Shown here piece after piece: positions 26,616 through 37,215 of a stretch of DNA of 64,000 nucleotides (the first letter of the stretch is position 1; every line of letters starts with the position of its first letter). The stretch comes from Seriola aureovittata (Eukaryota; Chordata; Actinopteri; Carangiformes; Carangidae), in the NCBI RefSeq assembly GCF_021018895.1, contig NC_079380.1, forward strand, positions 3,138,236 through 3,202,235, read 5' to 3'. Position numbers and translations under genes: made by a program. The notes beneath the pieces were generated by a model, which saw only the letters and a program-made list of their open reading frames with translations, was not told the origin of the DNA and searched no databases.

Positions 26616-29600
26616 GTGTGTGTGTATGTATGTATATACATACACTTACAGAGACTTTTATTAGGAATTATAATAGGAACTCCTGTATACCTGCCTATTA
26701 ATGCAATTAGCCAATCATGTGTCAGCAGTGCATACAATCCTATTGATACAGGTCAGGAGCTTCCGTTCATATTCTGTTCACGTCAATCAGGGGGGGGGGG
26801 CATAAACAAAAGTGAAAACTTACCTCTGATAACGAGAACTATGATGTTTTACATTTTATATGTATGAATTAAAACTATGTGAAAGACATAGGAAGATATC
26901 TTAATGCAAAGTCTTATTCAACAACCTGCATCTATGGGAGCACACACTGCATCTCCTGATAAGTAAAGCAGTTTCTTCTGCAAGCTGTTTCTTATGAATA
27001 GGAGTGCAACAGGTCAAATGACTCAATCATCCTCTGAATATCAAAGTTCTGTGTCTGTCAGTAATGTTATCTGATGTTGCATGTTCTTGGTAGAAAAAGA
27101 TTAGAGCTGACAGAAAGGTGTCTCTGTCCACAGAACTGATGCTCACTGGATGTTTTTATTTTGACCATGTACACTCAGCCACCCTGTGTCACCACGAATC
27201 ATGCCACAGTCAGTCACTGATATCACACTTTTTCCTCATTCTGATGTTTGATGTGAACATTAACTGAAGCTTCTGGCCTGTATCTGCAGGATTTTATACA
27301 TTCTCCTGCTGCCACATGATTGGCTGCTTAATATTTATTTAATAATTGCATGAATTAGCTGCTCATTGAGTGTGTATATATATATAACAAGGCCAAAATG
27401 CCTTGTTGATGCCAGAGGTCAGAGGAGAATGGCCAGACTGGTTTGAGCTGATAGAAAGGCAACAGTAACTCAAATAACCAGTCGTTACAACCGAGGTATG
27501 CAGAAGAGCATCTCTGAACGCACAACACGTGAAACCTTGAAGCAGATGGGCTACAGCAGCAGAGGACCACACCGGGGGCCACTCCTGTCAGCTGAGAACA
27601 GGAAACTGAGGCTACAATCCGCCCCGGCTCACCAACATTGGACAATAGAAGATTGGAAAAACGGTGCCTGGTCTGATGAGTCTCGATTTCTGCTGCGACA
27701 TTCGGATGACAGTCAGAATTTGACGAAAACAACATGAAAGCATGGATTCATCCAGCCTTGTATCTACGTTTCAGGCTGCTGCTGGTGGTGTAATGGTGTG
27801 GGGGATATTTTCTTGGCACACCTTAGGCCCTTTAGTACCAGTTGAGCTTCGTTTGAATGCCACAGTATTGTTGCTGACTATGTCCATCCCTTTATGACCA
27901 CAGTGCACCCATCTTCTGATGGCTACTTCCAGCAGGATAACGTGCCATGTCACACAGCTCAAATCATCTCAATCAAACTGGTTTCTTCAACATGACGATG
28001 AGTTCTCTGAACTCAAATGGCCTCCACAGTCACCAGATCTCAATCCAATAAAGCACCTTTGGGATGTGGTGGAACAGGAGATTTGCATCATGGATGTGCA
28101 GCAGACAAATCTGCAGCAACTGTGTGATGCTATCATGTCAATATGGACCAAAACCTCTGAGGAATGTTTCCAGCACCTTGTTGAATTAAGAATTAAGGGA
28201 GTTCTGAAGGCAAAGGGGGTCCAATCCGGTACTAGCAAGGTGTACCTAATAAAGTGGCCGGTGAGTGTATATATACATACATATACACACACACGCTACA
28301 CACATACTTTATAAACATATATTCATGTTGTGCCATCTGCTGCTTAAATTTTGAGCATCCTTTTCTAACCTGTCCCTTGTGGCTCCTCCAACTTGATGCA
28401 AAGATTTCACAGAAATAAAACACTGAGTTTCACCTTTAAGACCAGGTGGAGATTCATTTAAAAAACAAGATTTACCTGGAGGGGTTTAGTTAAAGAGTGT
28501 GACGCTCCTCATTAGTGTAGGAACAACAGTGATACACCTTGTTAACATACTTAATGAGAACAATGCTTAACATTAATTACACATCATTCTGAATAGTATT
28601 TTAGCAGCTTAATGGAAAATACGCTCCCAATCCATCAAATCAGTGATATGTAGTCAGTGTAAACTGCAGCAGAGACATCTTCTATCTTACAGTACAACAG
28701 TGCATTTAGCCTGTGGGCTCTTGCTCTCCTAAGCTTTCAGATTTTCTTCACACAGGTTGGTTTAAATGTATCAGTGTACTTGGTTTCCTGTGTGAAGAAT
28801 ATGTATCATTAATTAATTGCATTTATATTAACAGGCTTTGATTTCATTCAGTAATTAAAAGGGATATGGCACCTCTCTCACACTGTGATACCAGCCAGTC
28901 AGCAAGTTAGTTCACAACACACTGTCACTTTTCCAAACACACCGTCACACACACAGGCCCACACACTTACTGATCAATTACAGTGTTGCATTAGTGGGAT
29001 TAACAGTGGATTATTTTGGATGTAGAATTCAAATGCCAAGTTTAATTTTAAGATCTTTTCAAAAGCCCTTTTAAAAAAAAAAGTAATTTTGTTCCAAGAT
29101 TGTGATTTACTCCGTTAATCAGCTTCACTTCTTAGATTCTGCTGTTTGTAGATGTCGTCACATATGAGAGTTTATGGAGCCAAAGTCTATTTACTTTTAT
29201 GCAATATCACTAAATTTAAATCTAAGTGGGACATTATTGAGGAGTTTACTGACTCTGCAAGTATGAGCAGAAATTTGTAAATGGTTTCTGTCCCCTCCTT
29301 TTGTTTCTGCAACTGGTCCCTGGTCAGACCTCATGCAGTGACTGATGTTACATGCTGTTACACACCTGAGCACTAGTGTCAAGCAGAAAACATCAGGACC
29401 AGGTGTGTTGATGCATCAGGACATTTTTCCACTACATGGTACTGGCTCAACCTTACTCAACTTTATTGGTTTTCCATGGGGCAAAGGTTGTGGCTATGGC
29501 CTTGTACCTGGTACTTTTCTTTATTATAAGCTCAGCTGAAGTTCCAAGCGAACACCTGATACCAAAAGCAAGTAGAGGAGAGTTGAGTTGAGTCGCTACC

Positions 29601-32600
29601 ATGCTGAGGAAAAACAATTTTAACAAGTATTCAGACTAAAATAATCACTGCATTAAAAATCACAGGGGCCTGGAGGGCTCCGGCCCTTTTGCACTAGAGC
29701 CACCAAGTGGTTTGTCAGGGTGCCTTCATGAAGGGAGGTGGAAGTGGGACAGGTCACATGTGAGATATTCTGTCGTCCTGCTGAAGCAACTTGCTCCTTA
29801 AAGTTATTTCACTTACACAACTCTCTAAAATGTATAAGTGCAGTCATATTCTATATTTTTCTTGCGTATCAAAGCTGTAAACTGTAACATTTCCACATGA
29901 AAATGTCTAAAAAACAACTAGACCTATGTTCTATATTTTGTTGAGTTGTGTTCTTACATATTTTACGAAATGTTTCCATCAATTTTCAAACCAGTGAAAT
30001 CTGTGATTTTAATTATGGTAATGTTTCACTGGTTGCCTGTCAATGACATCATATCCTCTATGCACATGTGTCAGTTTTGTCTGACAGAAGCTCAACGTTG
30101 ACTTTTATCTAATTTTAAGCCACATACACCTTTTACACCTTTGTGGTTTTCAACTATATATTTGAAGCAGATGAAGGATTTTAGTCGTCGGACGTCTGGT
30201 TAGTTATCAGAGAAACAAGCTGAGGAAATGTTAGACAGCTCAGCTCCCAGCTGCTGGAGACGTCCTGTCCTGTGTCATTGAATAGCGTCTGTTAATCTCT
30301 GATTTTTAAAGTGAAACTTTCAGTGTTTTCACAGGTTATAATCACAAGGTCTGTTTGTTTTGTGGAGGAGGAGACCTCTGTGGATAATTCAGCTCCGGGT
30401 AAAAACCTCCTGAACCACTGCCACTGAAGGAATCCAAACCAGGAGAAGCTCACTGCAAAGGTGGTGAATACAACAACTCCCAAGATCCCACGCTACTTCA
30501 CGACATCACCAAAGGGCATCTTTTGTTATTGTTTTGTTTTTGAGAGACCCCTAGAGGCAGAAGTTACAGACTGTGCGTTTAATCAGTCTCTGAAAATAGC
30601 CCCAAAAAAATGCACCATTTCCGTTTGAGTAATGTTTGCTAAAAGCTACAGTGATCAGCTGTTTTAGTCTTTTCAGTACCATTAGCTGTATGTCATCTTG
30701 TGTGAACACACTCTGATTTTTGCATTGATTTCACTGGTTTATGTAATTTCAGACTTAATAAATCACATACTACTGTTAATATAGAAGACAGACTACAGCT
30801 GTTTAGAAACAATAATGAGTAAAAGGAGAGAAGAGCAAAGGTCAGACACATCACAGAGGAACAGCTGATCAGGAGATGAGCAGAAATTTTGTTCACCTCC
30901 TCTGAGAGAAGATGTGGTTCATGAATTTGATCTCAGTATCAGTCACTTTCAACACACCTTGAAATAAATATCACATTTCACTTAGATAGAAAATGTTCAG
31001 ACTCTCACAGAATTGAGACAGTATCAACATTAATGCAGCCCGACACACATCATCCACTCCTCTCAGAGCAGCTTCTCTCACTCTCACATACACACACACA
31101 AACACACACCCACCTGGTTGGACACAGCGGCAGTGCAGCGATGCTGGGCCAGCTCCAGCATGGTCCTGTAGCTCTTGCAGCAGGAGGGACAGTCGAAGCG
31201 GTTGGGCCCGTCGTCATGGATCCTCTGGTGGTTACGTAGGTACCGGGCCAGACGGAAGGCCTTCCCACACAAGTCACACATGTAGCGCTTCTGACCGTGG
31301 ATTCGCATGTGGTTGCGCAGGGACATGTAGTTGGTGTAGGGCTTGCTGCAGAAGTCGCACCTGAGTTTTGGAGATGAAAACGGTGCGGAGGTTAGAGAAG
31401 GAAAAGTACGGTGGCCCTGAGTGACATTTAACCAAACAGAACAGAATGCGTTTATTTGTCACTGCACAGCTATGCAACTAAAATTAATGCATCTCCGTAG
31501 TGGCACAAACATTCAGGATAAAAATATAAAATAAGACAAAACAAACACACACTATAAAGAACCACCACTTGCAGCAAATCGTGCACGCTGCCATCTCTTT
31601 TGTGATTGGACAGAACTCAAGTCAATTCAGAGTTTGTTCAGTGGATGTGTTGACGCAGATTGGTGTTAGATATGACCAGCTGTAAACTCTGCTCTGATTG
31701 GCTGTCTCGCTGTATGAAAGTTAACTACAATGGTCAGCTGGATGGAAGTCCCTTAGATGACTGACTGAACATTTAGACTTTTAGCTTTATTGAAAGAGTG
31801 ACGCCTTGACAAGACAATTTCCTACTGCTGCCTCTTCTCTGCGGTTTTATTCTGTGTTGTTGTGCGATTTCCAACTAGGGTTTGTGCTGGACAGGCCATG
31901 GCCTCATCTCCCCCTTCTACGAGCAATTATGTATTGTCCATATTATGGAAAGAAATTTCAGTTCCCTCCAAATTTTTGCAACTCCTCTGGAAGCAGGCTT
32001 TGACCTTATTAAAACAAAGGTGGCATGAAGAGTATAAGGACACTGCTGAGAGTAAAACTCAATAGAAATGACATTGAACTGTGTCCAGGGACTTTGTTCT
32101 GTCCAATCACACCCAAGAAGTAAATTAAGTAATTTTTTTCCCGTAGTCTGAAATGTTTTGTTTTGTGAAACGTGGTATTTTCTGAACTGCTGTTGTGTTT
32201 TTGACCCTCTGGGCCACCACAGAAAAGGGGTTCTGATATTACAGGTATTTCACTCATGCTCTCCAAGTACAGTGACATACACTGAGGTGTCAGGAGTTCT
32301 GTGTCTTGCTAAACAACATCTTTACTGACATCAGCTGAAAACAGTGGATGCCTGGAGGACATAATATTCTTAGTCCTTACCTGAAGTCTCCAGTTTTGTG
32401 GGTGAGCTTGTGGTTGAGCAGGGAGCTGGCATGCTTGTAGGCACAGCTGCACAGGTCGCACACGTACGGTCTCTCGTCTGACTCCATGTCGTCTGACGCC
32501 GTTGTCGCCGGTGCCGGCGCTCGGGACTCCATGGAGAGACTGGAGCTGGAGAGTGACGTTGAGGAGAGACTGGAGCTGGAGAGGGCTGCTGAGGACGTGG

Positions 32601-32634
32601 GGAGCTGATCGCACCAGCTGATGGTCGAACTCGG
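20580..32634 (-). CDS. C2H2 zinc-finger protein (five constitutive exons plus one cassette exon)
   Basis: A putative nuclear nucleic-acid-binding protein. Exons on the minus strand are 32381-32634, 31114-31360, the optional 25918-26007, then 24062-24253, 23243-23422 and 20580-20747. All have GT-AG sites and join in one frame: 347 codons including stop without the cassette, or 377 with it, counting from the exon edge at 32634. The order is a Ser/Thr-rich lead, four zinc fingers (CDLC..HKLTH, CDFC..HMRIH, CDLC..HQRIH, and a degenerate CPSC..HRC), then a long Gln/Ser/Pro-rich tail. That tail has a poly-Gln run and ends AMPWEQRSLYNQ. The start is either the ATG at 32532 (context ctccATGGAG) or lies in an upstream exon, since the frame stays open to the acceptor. 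I do not recognise the orthologue. Human ZNF652 lies near IGF2BP1, but these fingers do not look like it to me. Confidence 0.8.
20764..20800. repeat. (AG)n microsatellite
   Basis: An uninterrupted AG run. On the minus strand it forms a (CT)n tract just upstream of the last exon's acceptor and may act as its pyrimidine tract. Confidence 0.95.
20801..23242 (-). other. intron of the zinc-finger gene
   Basis: There is no further exon that I can support. It contains a (CA)n run (22118-22146) and short chance frames. Confidence 0.5.
22118..22146. repeat. (CA)n microsatellite
   Basis: About 14 AC units inside an intron of the zinc-finger gene. Confidence 0.95.
23243..23422 (-). CDS. zinc-finger gene, Ser-rich tail exon
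   Basis: 180 bp, phase 0 at both ends, acceptor ttcctgcag, donor ATG|GTAGGA. It encodes 60 residues with dense Ser runs, then LVPEVKEMSSGYTRLSANPM. It is probably disordered. Confidence 0.75.
24062..24253 (-). CDS. zinc-finger gene, Gln-rich tail exon
   Basis: 192 bp, phase 0 at both ends, acceptor catccag, donor CAG|GTAGGG. It encodes 64 residues: SGGRRSNFSANPRRQ, a run of six Gln, then Met/Gln/His/Gly-rich sequence. Such tails are common in transcription regulators. Confidence 0.75.
24362..24394. repeat. (GA)n microsatellite
   Basis: A GA run with one interruption about 110 bp upstream of the Gln-rich exon's acceptor. Confidence 0.9.
24395..25917 (-). other. intron of the zinc-finger gene
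   Basis: I see no recognisable exon or intact mobile element between the Gln-rich exon and the cassette exon. Confidence 0.5.
25918..26007 (-). CDS. zinc-finger cassette exon duplicating the last finger
   Basis: Exactly 90 bp, phase 0 on both sides, acceptor cataag and donor CAG|GTTGGT. The 30 encoded residues begin NRFNCPSCFKSYRTMLDLAQ and end TKNQ. They match the last 30 residues of the 31114-31360 exon at about 24 of 30 positions. Inclusion would add a second copy of the degenerate C2HC finger in frame, and skipping also keeps the frame. On the minus strand both flanking introns are GU-rich (forward 25866-25900 and 26022-26070). Base changes are mostly conservative at protein level, which suggests it is or was coding. 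A decayed duplicate is the alternative. Confidence 0.6.
26573..26611. repeat. (TA)n microsatellite
   Basis: A pure AT run followed by TG and TATG units. It lies immediately left of the Tc1-type terminal sequence that starts near 26640. Confidence 0.95.
26640..28272 (+). mobile_element. composite, inactive Tc1-like element(s)
   Basis: The left end 'tacacttac..acttttattaggaa' (from about 26640) resembles the reverse complement of the right end 'cctaataaagtggccggtgagtgta' (about 28246-28271), as expected of Tc1-type inverted ends. About 26640-26790 and 27240-27345 are also inverted copies of one another, with motifs such as 'gccaatcatgtg' and 'gatacaggtcaggagctt'. These look like the two arms of a separate non-autonomous relative. 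From about 27393 the sequence becomes a plus-strand Tc1 transposase coding region without its N-terminal part. It lies in an intron of the zinc-finger gene, on the opposite strand. Confidence 0.75.
27393..28235 (+). pseudogene. Tc1/mariner transposase remnant
   Basis: Conceptual translation in shifting frames shows Tc1 transposase motifs: RTTRETLKQMGYSSRGPH, WKNGAWSDESRFLL with the first catalytic Asp, QQDN with the second, and SPDLNPIKHLWDVV. In active Tc1 elements the last motif is NPIEHLW. Here the catalytic Glu codon reads AAG (Lys). The coding region lacks the N-terminal DNA-binding part, contains frameshifts between about 27737 and 27919, and is split into separate frames (27498-27737 and 27919-28314). 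It is a dead copy. Confidence 0.85.
28273..29400 (-). other. intron of the zinc-finger gene
   Basis: AT-rich sequence with no recognisable exon. Confidence 0.5.
29405..29625. repeat. non-autonomous fish DNA repeat fragment
   Basis: The string 'tttttccactacatggtact' followed by 'tacctggtacttttct' and 'gttccaagcgaac..tgataccaaaa' is characteristic of a widespread fish DNA-transposon-derived repeat. Boundaries are approximate. Confidence 0.5.
29626..31113 (-). other. intron of the zinc-finger gene
   Basis: I see no exon. The 3' end on the plus strand (31085-31112) is CA-rich. On the minus strand this is a GU-rich tract directly after the donor of the finger exon. Confidence 0.5.
31114..31360 (-). 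CDS. zinc-finger gene, fingers 2-4 exon
   Basis: 247 bp, acceptor aaactcag, donor CAG|GTGGGT. It completes an Arg codon, then encodes CDFCSKPYTNYMSLRNHMRIH, CDLCGKAFRLARYLRNHQRIH and the degenerate CPSCCKSYRTMLELAQHRC finger, ending AAVSNQ in phase 0. The cysteines and histidines of fingers 2 and 3 are all present with C-x2-C-x12-H-x3-H spacing. Confidence 0.88.
31361..32380 (-). other. intron of the zinc-finger gene
   Basis: About 1 kb without a recognisable exon or mobile element. Confidence 0.55.
32381..32634 (-). CDS. zinc-finger gene, first supported coding exon (finger 1)
   Basis: 254 bp, acceptor cctctctcacag, donor CAG|GTAAGG, ending in phase 2. It encodes a Ser/Leu-rich segment containing two near-identical blocks (SSAALSSSSLSS and STSLSSSSLS), then MESRAPAPATTASDDMESDE and the first finger CDLCSCAYKHASSLLNHKLTH. 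Translation may start at the ATG at 32532. The frame is open to the acceptor, so an upstream coding exon is equally possible. Confidence 0.85.
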
Positions 32635-35458
32635 CTGTGAGAGAGGAGACAAACATATTAAAACAAAGTACAACATGCATATATAAGATATCATTTTGTA
32701 CAGAACTAAGTATTTCTCATGTAGTTATTCGGAGATTGCTGCTAACAGAGAAGATGTCAAATGTGATGTGAGTAAATACATGACTGAAACGACCAAGTGT
32801 ATCATCAGATTGCATTACATAAATGACAAAGACAAACTGTTCTATGTTGTTGTGCTGTGCAACCAAAGTTTAAAATGTCTCAGGGTTAGGATAGCCTCTT
32901 ATTGTAGTCTGTCTTTTCCCCTGCATTTCCATATCAGGTCTGTCACCTTTTTGTTTTATCACTGTCTACTCCCACATGGTGCTGCTGTATGTGTGATCCA
33001 TACATGGCCTGAGACACAAAGCTATATTTATTTATCCTGAGGTAGCCCTCTAAGCTGATGCAGCACACTGTCTATATTCTGTCTTTTCTGCTCCTTTCTC
33101 TGGACAGCAAGAACTCGCAGCACAAGACGCACGTGGACAAGTTGACCGGCCCAGTTTGTAAATCACATTTGAAAATAACCAAACTAAAAATGAGCACAAA
33201 GCTTTACGCAACAAAATGACCGGGAACAGAACCCCGAGTCAAGTGTACAAACAAACTTCTCCATGCTCGGCTCTGATGTGTCGGCAGGTGAATAAGTTCT
33301 CTCAAATAACTTCTTACTGGTGCAGCGCCATATTTTAAACATCATTTTACTGTGTTTTCTTCAAATGCACTTCTTTGTACAAGTTTACAAAGTTTGTTGA
33401 CTGGGTCTCAGTGAAACCTCAGAAAACAAATGCAAGAGGACAACACCACAAGAAAGTGAAGTAAGCATCTCCATGACTTTGTCAACACATCAAGAGAAAC
33501 TGCTGCAAATTAAGAAACACATTGAACAATCTGACAACACAGACACAAACAGTCAAAAGTTTTAGAGAACCTCTGTTTTTTGTATTTGGCTGTAAATTTA
33601 CATAATTCATTGTCTTTCTGGAATCAAAGCAAAGCACAAATAAACAACTACATTTTGAAATCAAGTACTCATTGAATGTGAATTTAATCTAAATATTTTT
33701 TTTACTAATTCAGTAGCTGAACATGCTCATGATGTTATTTATATAATGGAAAGTTTGTTCGAACACTGTTGCAGAAGTTCCCGCAAATATGCTGCACCTG
33801 TAGTTTAAAAAAAGAAGAAGAATTGGGTTTTCTGAGACTTTTGACCAATAGTGAACATGGCTGGTAGAATCACCTTGCTAATACAAAAATGCAAACAAAT
33901 CAACAGAGACACTACAAATGATTCACAACAATGCAAGTTCTCCTTGATCACTACACACTGCTAATTAGGAAAAGGCTGACAATGGATGTACAGCCTCCTA
34001 TAAAACTGGACCTGTGCAACCAGCTAAAACAAACAGAGCCGGCTAATGTTCTGTAAGGGCATGCAATTTTAGAGTTCACCAGAAACTTCTGCTGTTGTCA
34101 ACCATTTGCAGTATGTCTGCATCTGCAGCACAGCTCTTAATGCTATATTTATGTGTTATCAAAGTTAGTTTTTGTAAGTTGCAAACCAATGAGTTCTCTC
34201 AGCCAGAGTGGTTTCAATATCAGACAACAGAAATAACAAAAATTAATTTAAAGAGACACCGCGAAAATAAAAGTTGTGCATCAATACATGGACCTACACT
34301 TTAAAGAACTTAATTGACATATTAGTAGTTTGTTTTTTGTCTTTTTAAAAAGAGGGAAAAACACACACCCCTCTAGAAAGAATCTGCTTGTCATTTCCCT
34401 CCAAATCATTTCCATACTGCTATTCATGAAGAGCGCCTAAGTGTTCCTCAGTGTGTCCAGCTGGGTCACACAAAAACATAATGAAAATCATTGATGTTAA
34501 AAAATGTTGGGGAAATTCAGCAACTCAGTTGAGATTACCCGATATCCCCGTACACTGTGTAATTAGATGCAGATTGACTGGCAGGAGGAGGAAAGATCAT
34601 ACAACTGTCGCCTGTAAATTCGCTCACATTCAAATATAAAAAATGTTAGCATATATAAATTAATGTGTGGGTGTCTGTGTGCGCTGTGCAGATAATCTCT
34701 CGGCAGAGAGCGACCATGAATGAACCGCACAGTCTGGCATCACAAAGAGGTCTTTCAAAGTCCTCCGCGGGGCGTCATCCGCTACCGTTTCCTGTGGGAC
34801 AGCCCGGTCGTGTTTACTTTGCGCTGTTCGCTAACAATATTGCAGGCCGCGTGCATGCACTTTTGCCTTAACTGCTCAAATAAATTCACTGCTGTTCAAC
34901 ACATTGGAGCTGGCCATTTTAAAATAACAGTTTTATACAAGGCTGTGCCCAAAAGCAATATACAGCTTTCCAGCGCTGCCTTGTTTTGTACAGGCTCCAG
35001 TGTTAGCTAACCGTACCCATTTAGCCAGTGTTGTCTGATGTTAGCATTAGCTCGCTAATGTTTGGCTACATTAATGAACATTTTCCTAAACCTCTGGCGC
35101 ATGTTCAGCACACAGCAATGATAGACTCGCAATGACAATTTCACCAAACCATTAATGGAGTGTAACAGATATAATGTGCAGCAGCTCATAATTACTAGCC
35201 ACTTAGCTCGGCAGCTAAGAGTCAAACTAGGCCATGAGCCGCTCAGCATGACGGAGGCTATGTTTGCAGGTTTGCTGTTCTGTCACACAACTTGTAGCAT
35301 ATTATTACCCGGTGTTGCTAAACTCAACCAACAAACATGTGTAAAAGAGATAGCTGGCTCAATGCTTAGTAATCAAGCTGCTGCTCCATTAGCCGTCTGA
35401 TACAGCTAATTGTCAGCTGGGCTCGCTAGCTAACGGTGGTGGCAGCTGGCTTTCTTAC
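32635..35458 (-). other. putative first intron of the zinc-finger gene
   Basis: No further coding exon could be supported between the finger-1 exon and the GC-richer block at 35.4-35.8 kb. A minus-strand ATGGCGCTGCACCA|GTAAGA near 33330 looks like a mini first exon, but its phase does not fit the next exon. Confidence 0.4.
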
Positions 35459-35766
35459 TCCGGAGTCGTTGGGATCCTTTTTCCAGAACAATTGAGAGCA
35501 GTGACCGAAGGACTCTGTCGATGTCACATAATTTACTCCGTTTCTATCTTGAAAGTCTCCGTGTGTGCTGCCGGTGTTTGTTCTGGCGTACATCGTTGGT
35601 TTTCGGATTCTTCGACTTTTTCTGGCTGAAAAGAAATAGGGCCGCTTTGTCGGGATCTTCTTCCGAAAAGAAAAATATTTCTTCTGTGAAATGAGCATTT
35701 TGGTGGCGGACAAATCGAAGCACACAGGGCATTACCGCCACCCACTGGACCGGAGTGTAACAACAC
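35459..35766 (-). promoter_or_regulatory. probable first exon and promoter region of the zinc-finger gene
   Basis: A CpG-containing block ends, on the minus strand, at a good donor GGA|GTAAGA (exon edge 35459). One frame (ATG at 35725) is open through to this donor for 89 codons and meets it in phase 0. That is the phase required by the acceptor at 32634. The peptide has no recognisable domain, so it may be 5' UTR that happens to be open. The link is inferred from strand, position and phase. Confidence 0.35.
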
Positions 35767-35884
35767 TTAGACTCAATATATGGATATCTGTCTTTTCTTC
35801 TATTAGAAGCCCAAACTTGATATATGTAAAAATGTACATTAAGCTTTTTATTTATTTATTATAAATATCACAAGAAAATTCAGC

Positions 35885-36290
35885 CATGGTGGAACTTGCT
35901 GGTTTAACTTTTTTTAGTATGTTTAGAGTATTTTCATTTCATGCTGTTTTCTTACCTACTGCTACTCCACTGCATTTAGGAAGTATTTTACTTACACTTA
36001 TGGGCTCATTAGATATGATGCACTGTTATACATTAAACTATCATCAATATATGAAGATTAAAATTCGCTTCACTTTGACCAGCTACAAACTGCTACTTAC
36101 ACATTATTGCACCAGTGATTATAATCTACTCATATAAACGTGTTGTTTTGTTGACCTTTACATATACTTTAAGTACATTTTGCTAATGATACTTGAATAC
36201 TTTTACTTAAGTGACATTTTCAATGCATGACTTTTATATCTAATTAATTCATCTAAGAGTATGTAAGTATTTTTATAAACCTTAATCTAT
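35885..36290. repeat. abundant percomorph-type dispersed DNA repeat
   Basis: It contains the signature order 'tactccactgcattta', 'tatgatgcactgttatacattaaac', 'aaattcgcttcactttgaccagctacaa', 'ctgctacttacacattattgca', 'actttaagtacattttgctaat', 'acttttacttaagtgaca'. This is a very common non-autonomous repeat in fish genomes. It is recognised from memory and the limits are approximate. Confidence 0.6.
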
Positions 36291-36950
36291 ACCAACATTG
36301 ATAAAAATGATTTAGTTTTAAATGTTTTATAACTTGAGGTGTTGATGCTGGACTCATGAAGATGTTTACTGCTCTATATGGGAGTGATAGTAATTCAATT
36401 TCACCAGGATAAATCTGCACCACCTGATCTATTGTCTCTGCTAGACAACAACACTGGTTTACAGGTTTATACTTTGATACTAAGTTGATGGGAAATTACC
36501 ATTTATTCAGTCCAGCCCAGAACATATGTGGCACTGGAAATCTATGATTCTTTAATGTTTTTATGTTGTTGTTGTTTCACTGTAAAGGCAGACACAACTC
36601 TTTTATGAACAACAACGTGTTACTAATTTATCCAAAATATTTTATGTATATTTGTTATATATATTTTTATCAATATTGCTGCTCTTCGGATGCTGAGTTA
36701 GTCATTCAGAATTCATATGAATAAACAGATATCTGTACTCTAGTCTTTTACTCACCTCATACTCTGATGTTTCATCTCACATGATCGTCACCCAGCTGGC
36801 CAAAGGTAAAGTTCAAATTTTACAACTAATTATAAAATTAGACTCTCAGCGATGACAAATAGAAATGATCAAACCATCATGTTTGTGTCTCACCCTGCTG
36901 CTGCTCCTCTCTGTCAATCAGCATCCAGCATGAGAGACCTGACTCACACC
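36291..36950. other. intergenic stretch, no gene recognised
   Basis: AT-rich with no frame of note. Confidence 0.5.
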
Positions 36951-36989
36951 AGCTGTGCCTTTTCTGAAAGGCAATTTATCAAAGTTCAT

Positions 36990-37215
36990 CTTCCATGTTA
37001 TTATGTTACAGCTGCTTGAGGAGACAGTTATCATGTTTGTGACAGATCAGCTGAAAATCTTTCAGAGGGTTCTCAGTCCAGATTACACTGAAGATTCAGA
37101 GGTCTGGAGGGAAAATGAAGACATGGTGGACAGCGAGGAGAAAGATCACGCTCCACCTCCGCAGAGTGAAGCAGGAGGAGCTGGCTGATTCTGTTCAGAG
37201 TGACAACAGGTTTAA
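36990..37215 (+). pseudogene. relic of a fish NLR-family (NLRC3-like) N-terminal exon
   Basis: The plus-strand frame 36955-37188 encodes TDQLKIFQRVLSPDYTEDSE. It resembles the LK..LxRxLSPDYPE segment found in the exon before the FISNA-NACHT region of the large fish NLR gene family. About 30 codons later the similarity moves to another frame, reading KITLHLRRVKQEELADSVQS. This matches the family's ITLHFLRRMKQEELAD segment, so a frameshift separates the two parts. No NACHT or LRR exon follows within the window. It is best read as an isolated decayed exon copy. Such proteins are cytosolic innate-immune sensors. Confidence 0.6.

Noticed and set aside
20580..32634. Naming the zinc-finger gene znf652 from human synteny
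   Set aside because: Human ZNF652 lies near IGF2BP1, but the finger linkers and the Gln/Ser-rich tail here do not match that protein as I know it.
33320..33345. Minus-strand mini first exon ATGGCGCTGCACCA|GTAAGA for the zinc-finger gene
   Set aside because: It ends in phase 2, but the acceptor at 32634 requires phase 0 for the zinc-finger frame.
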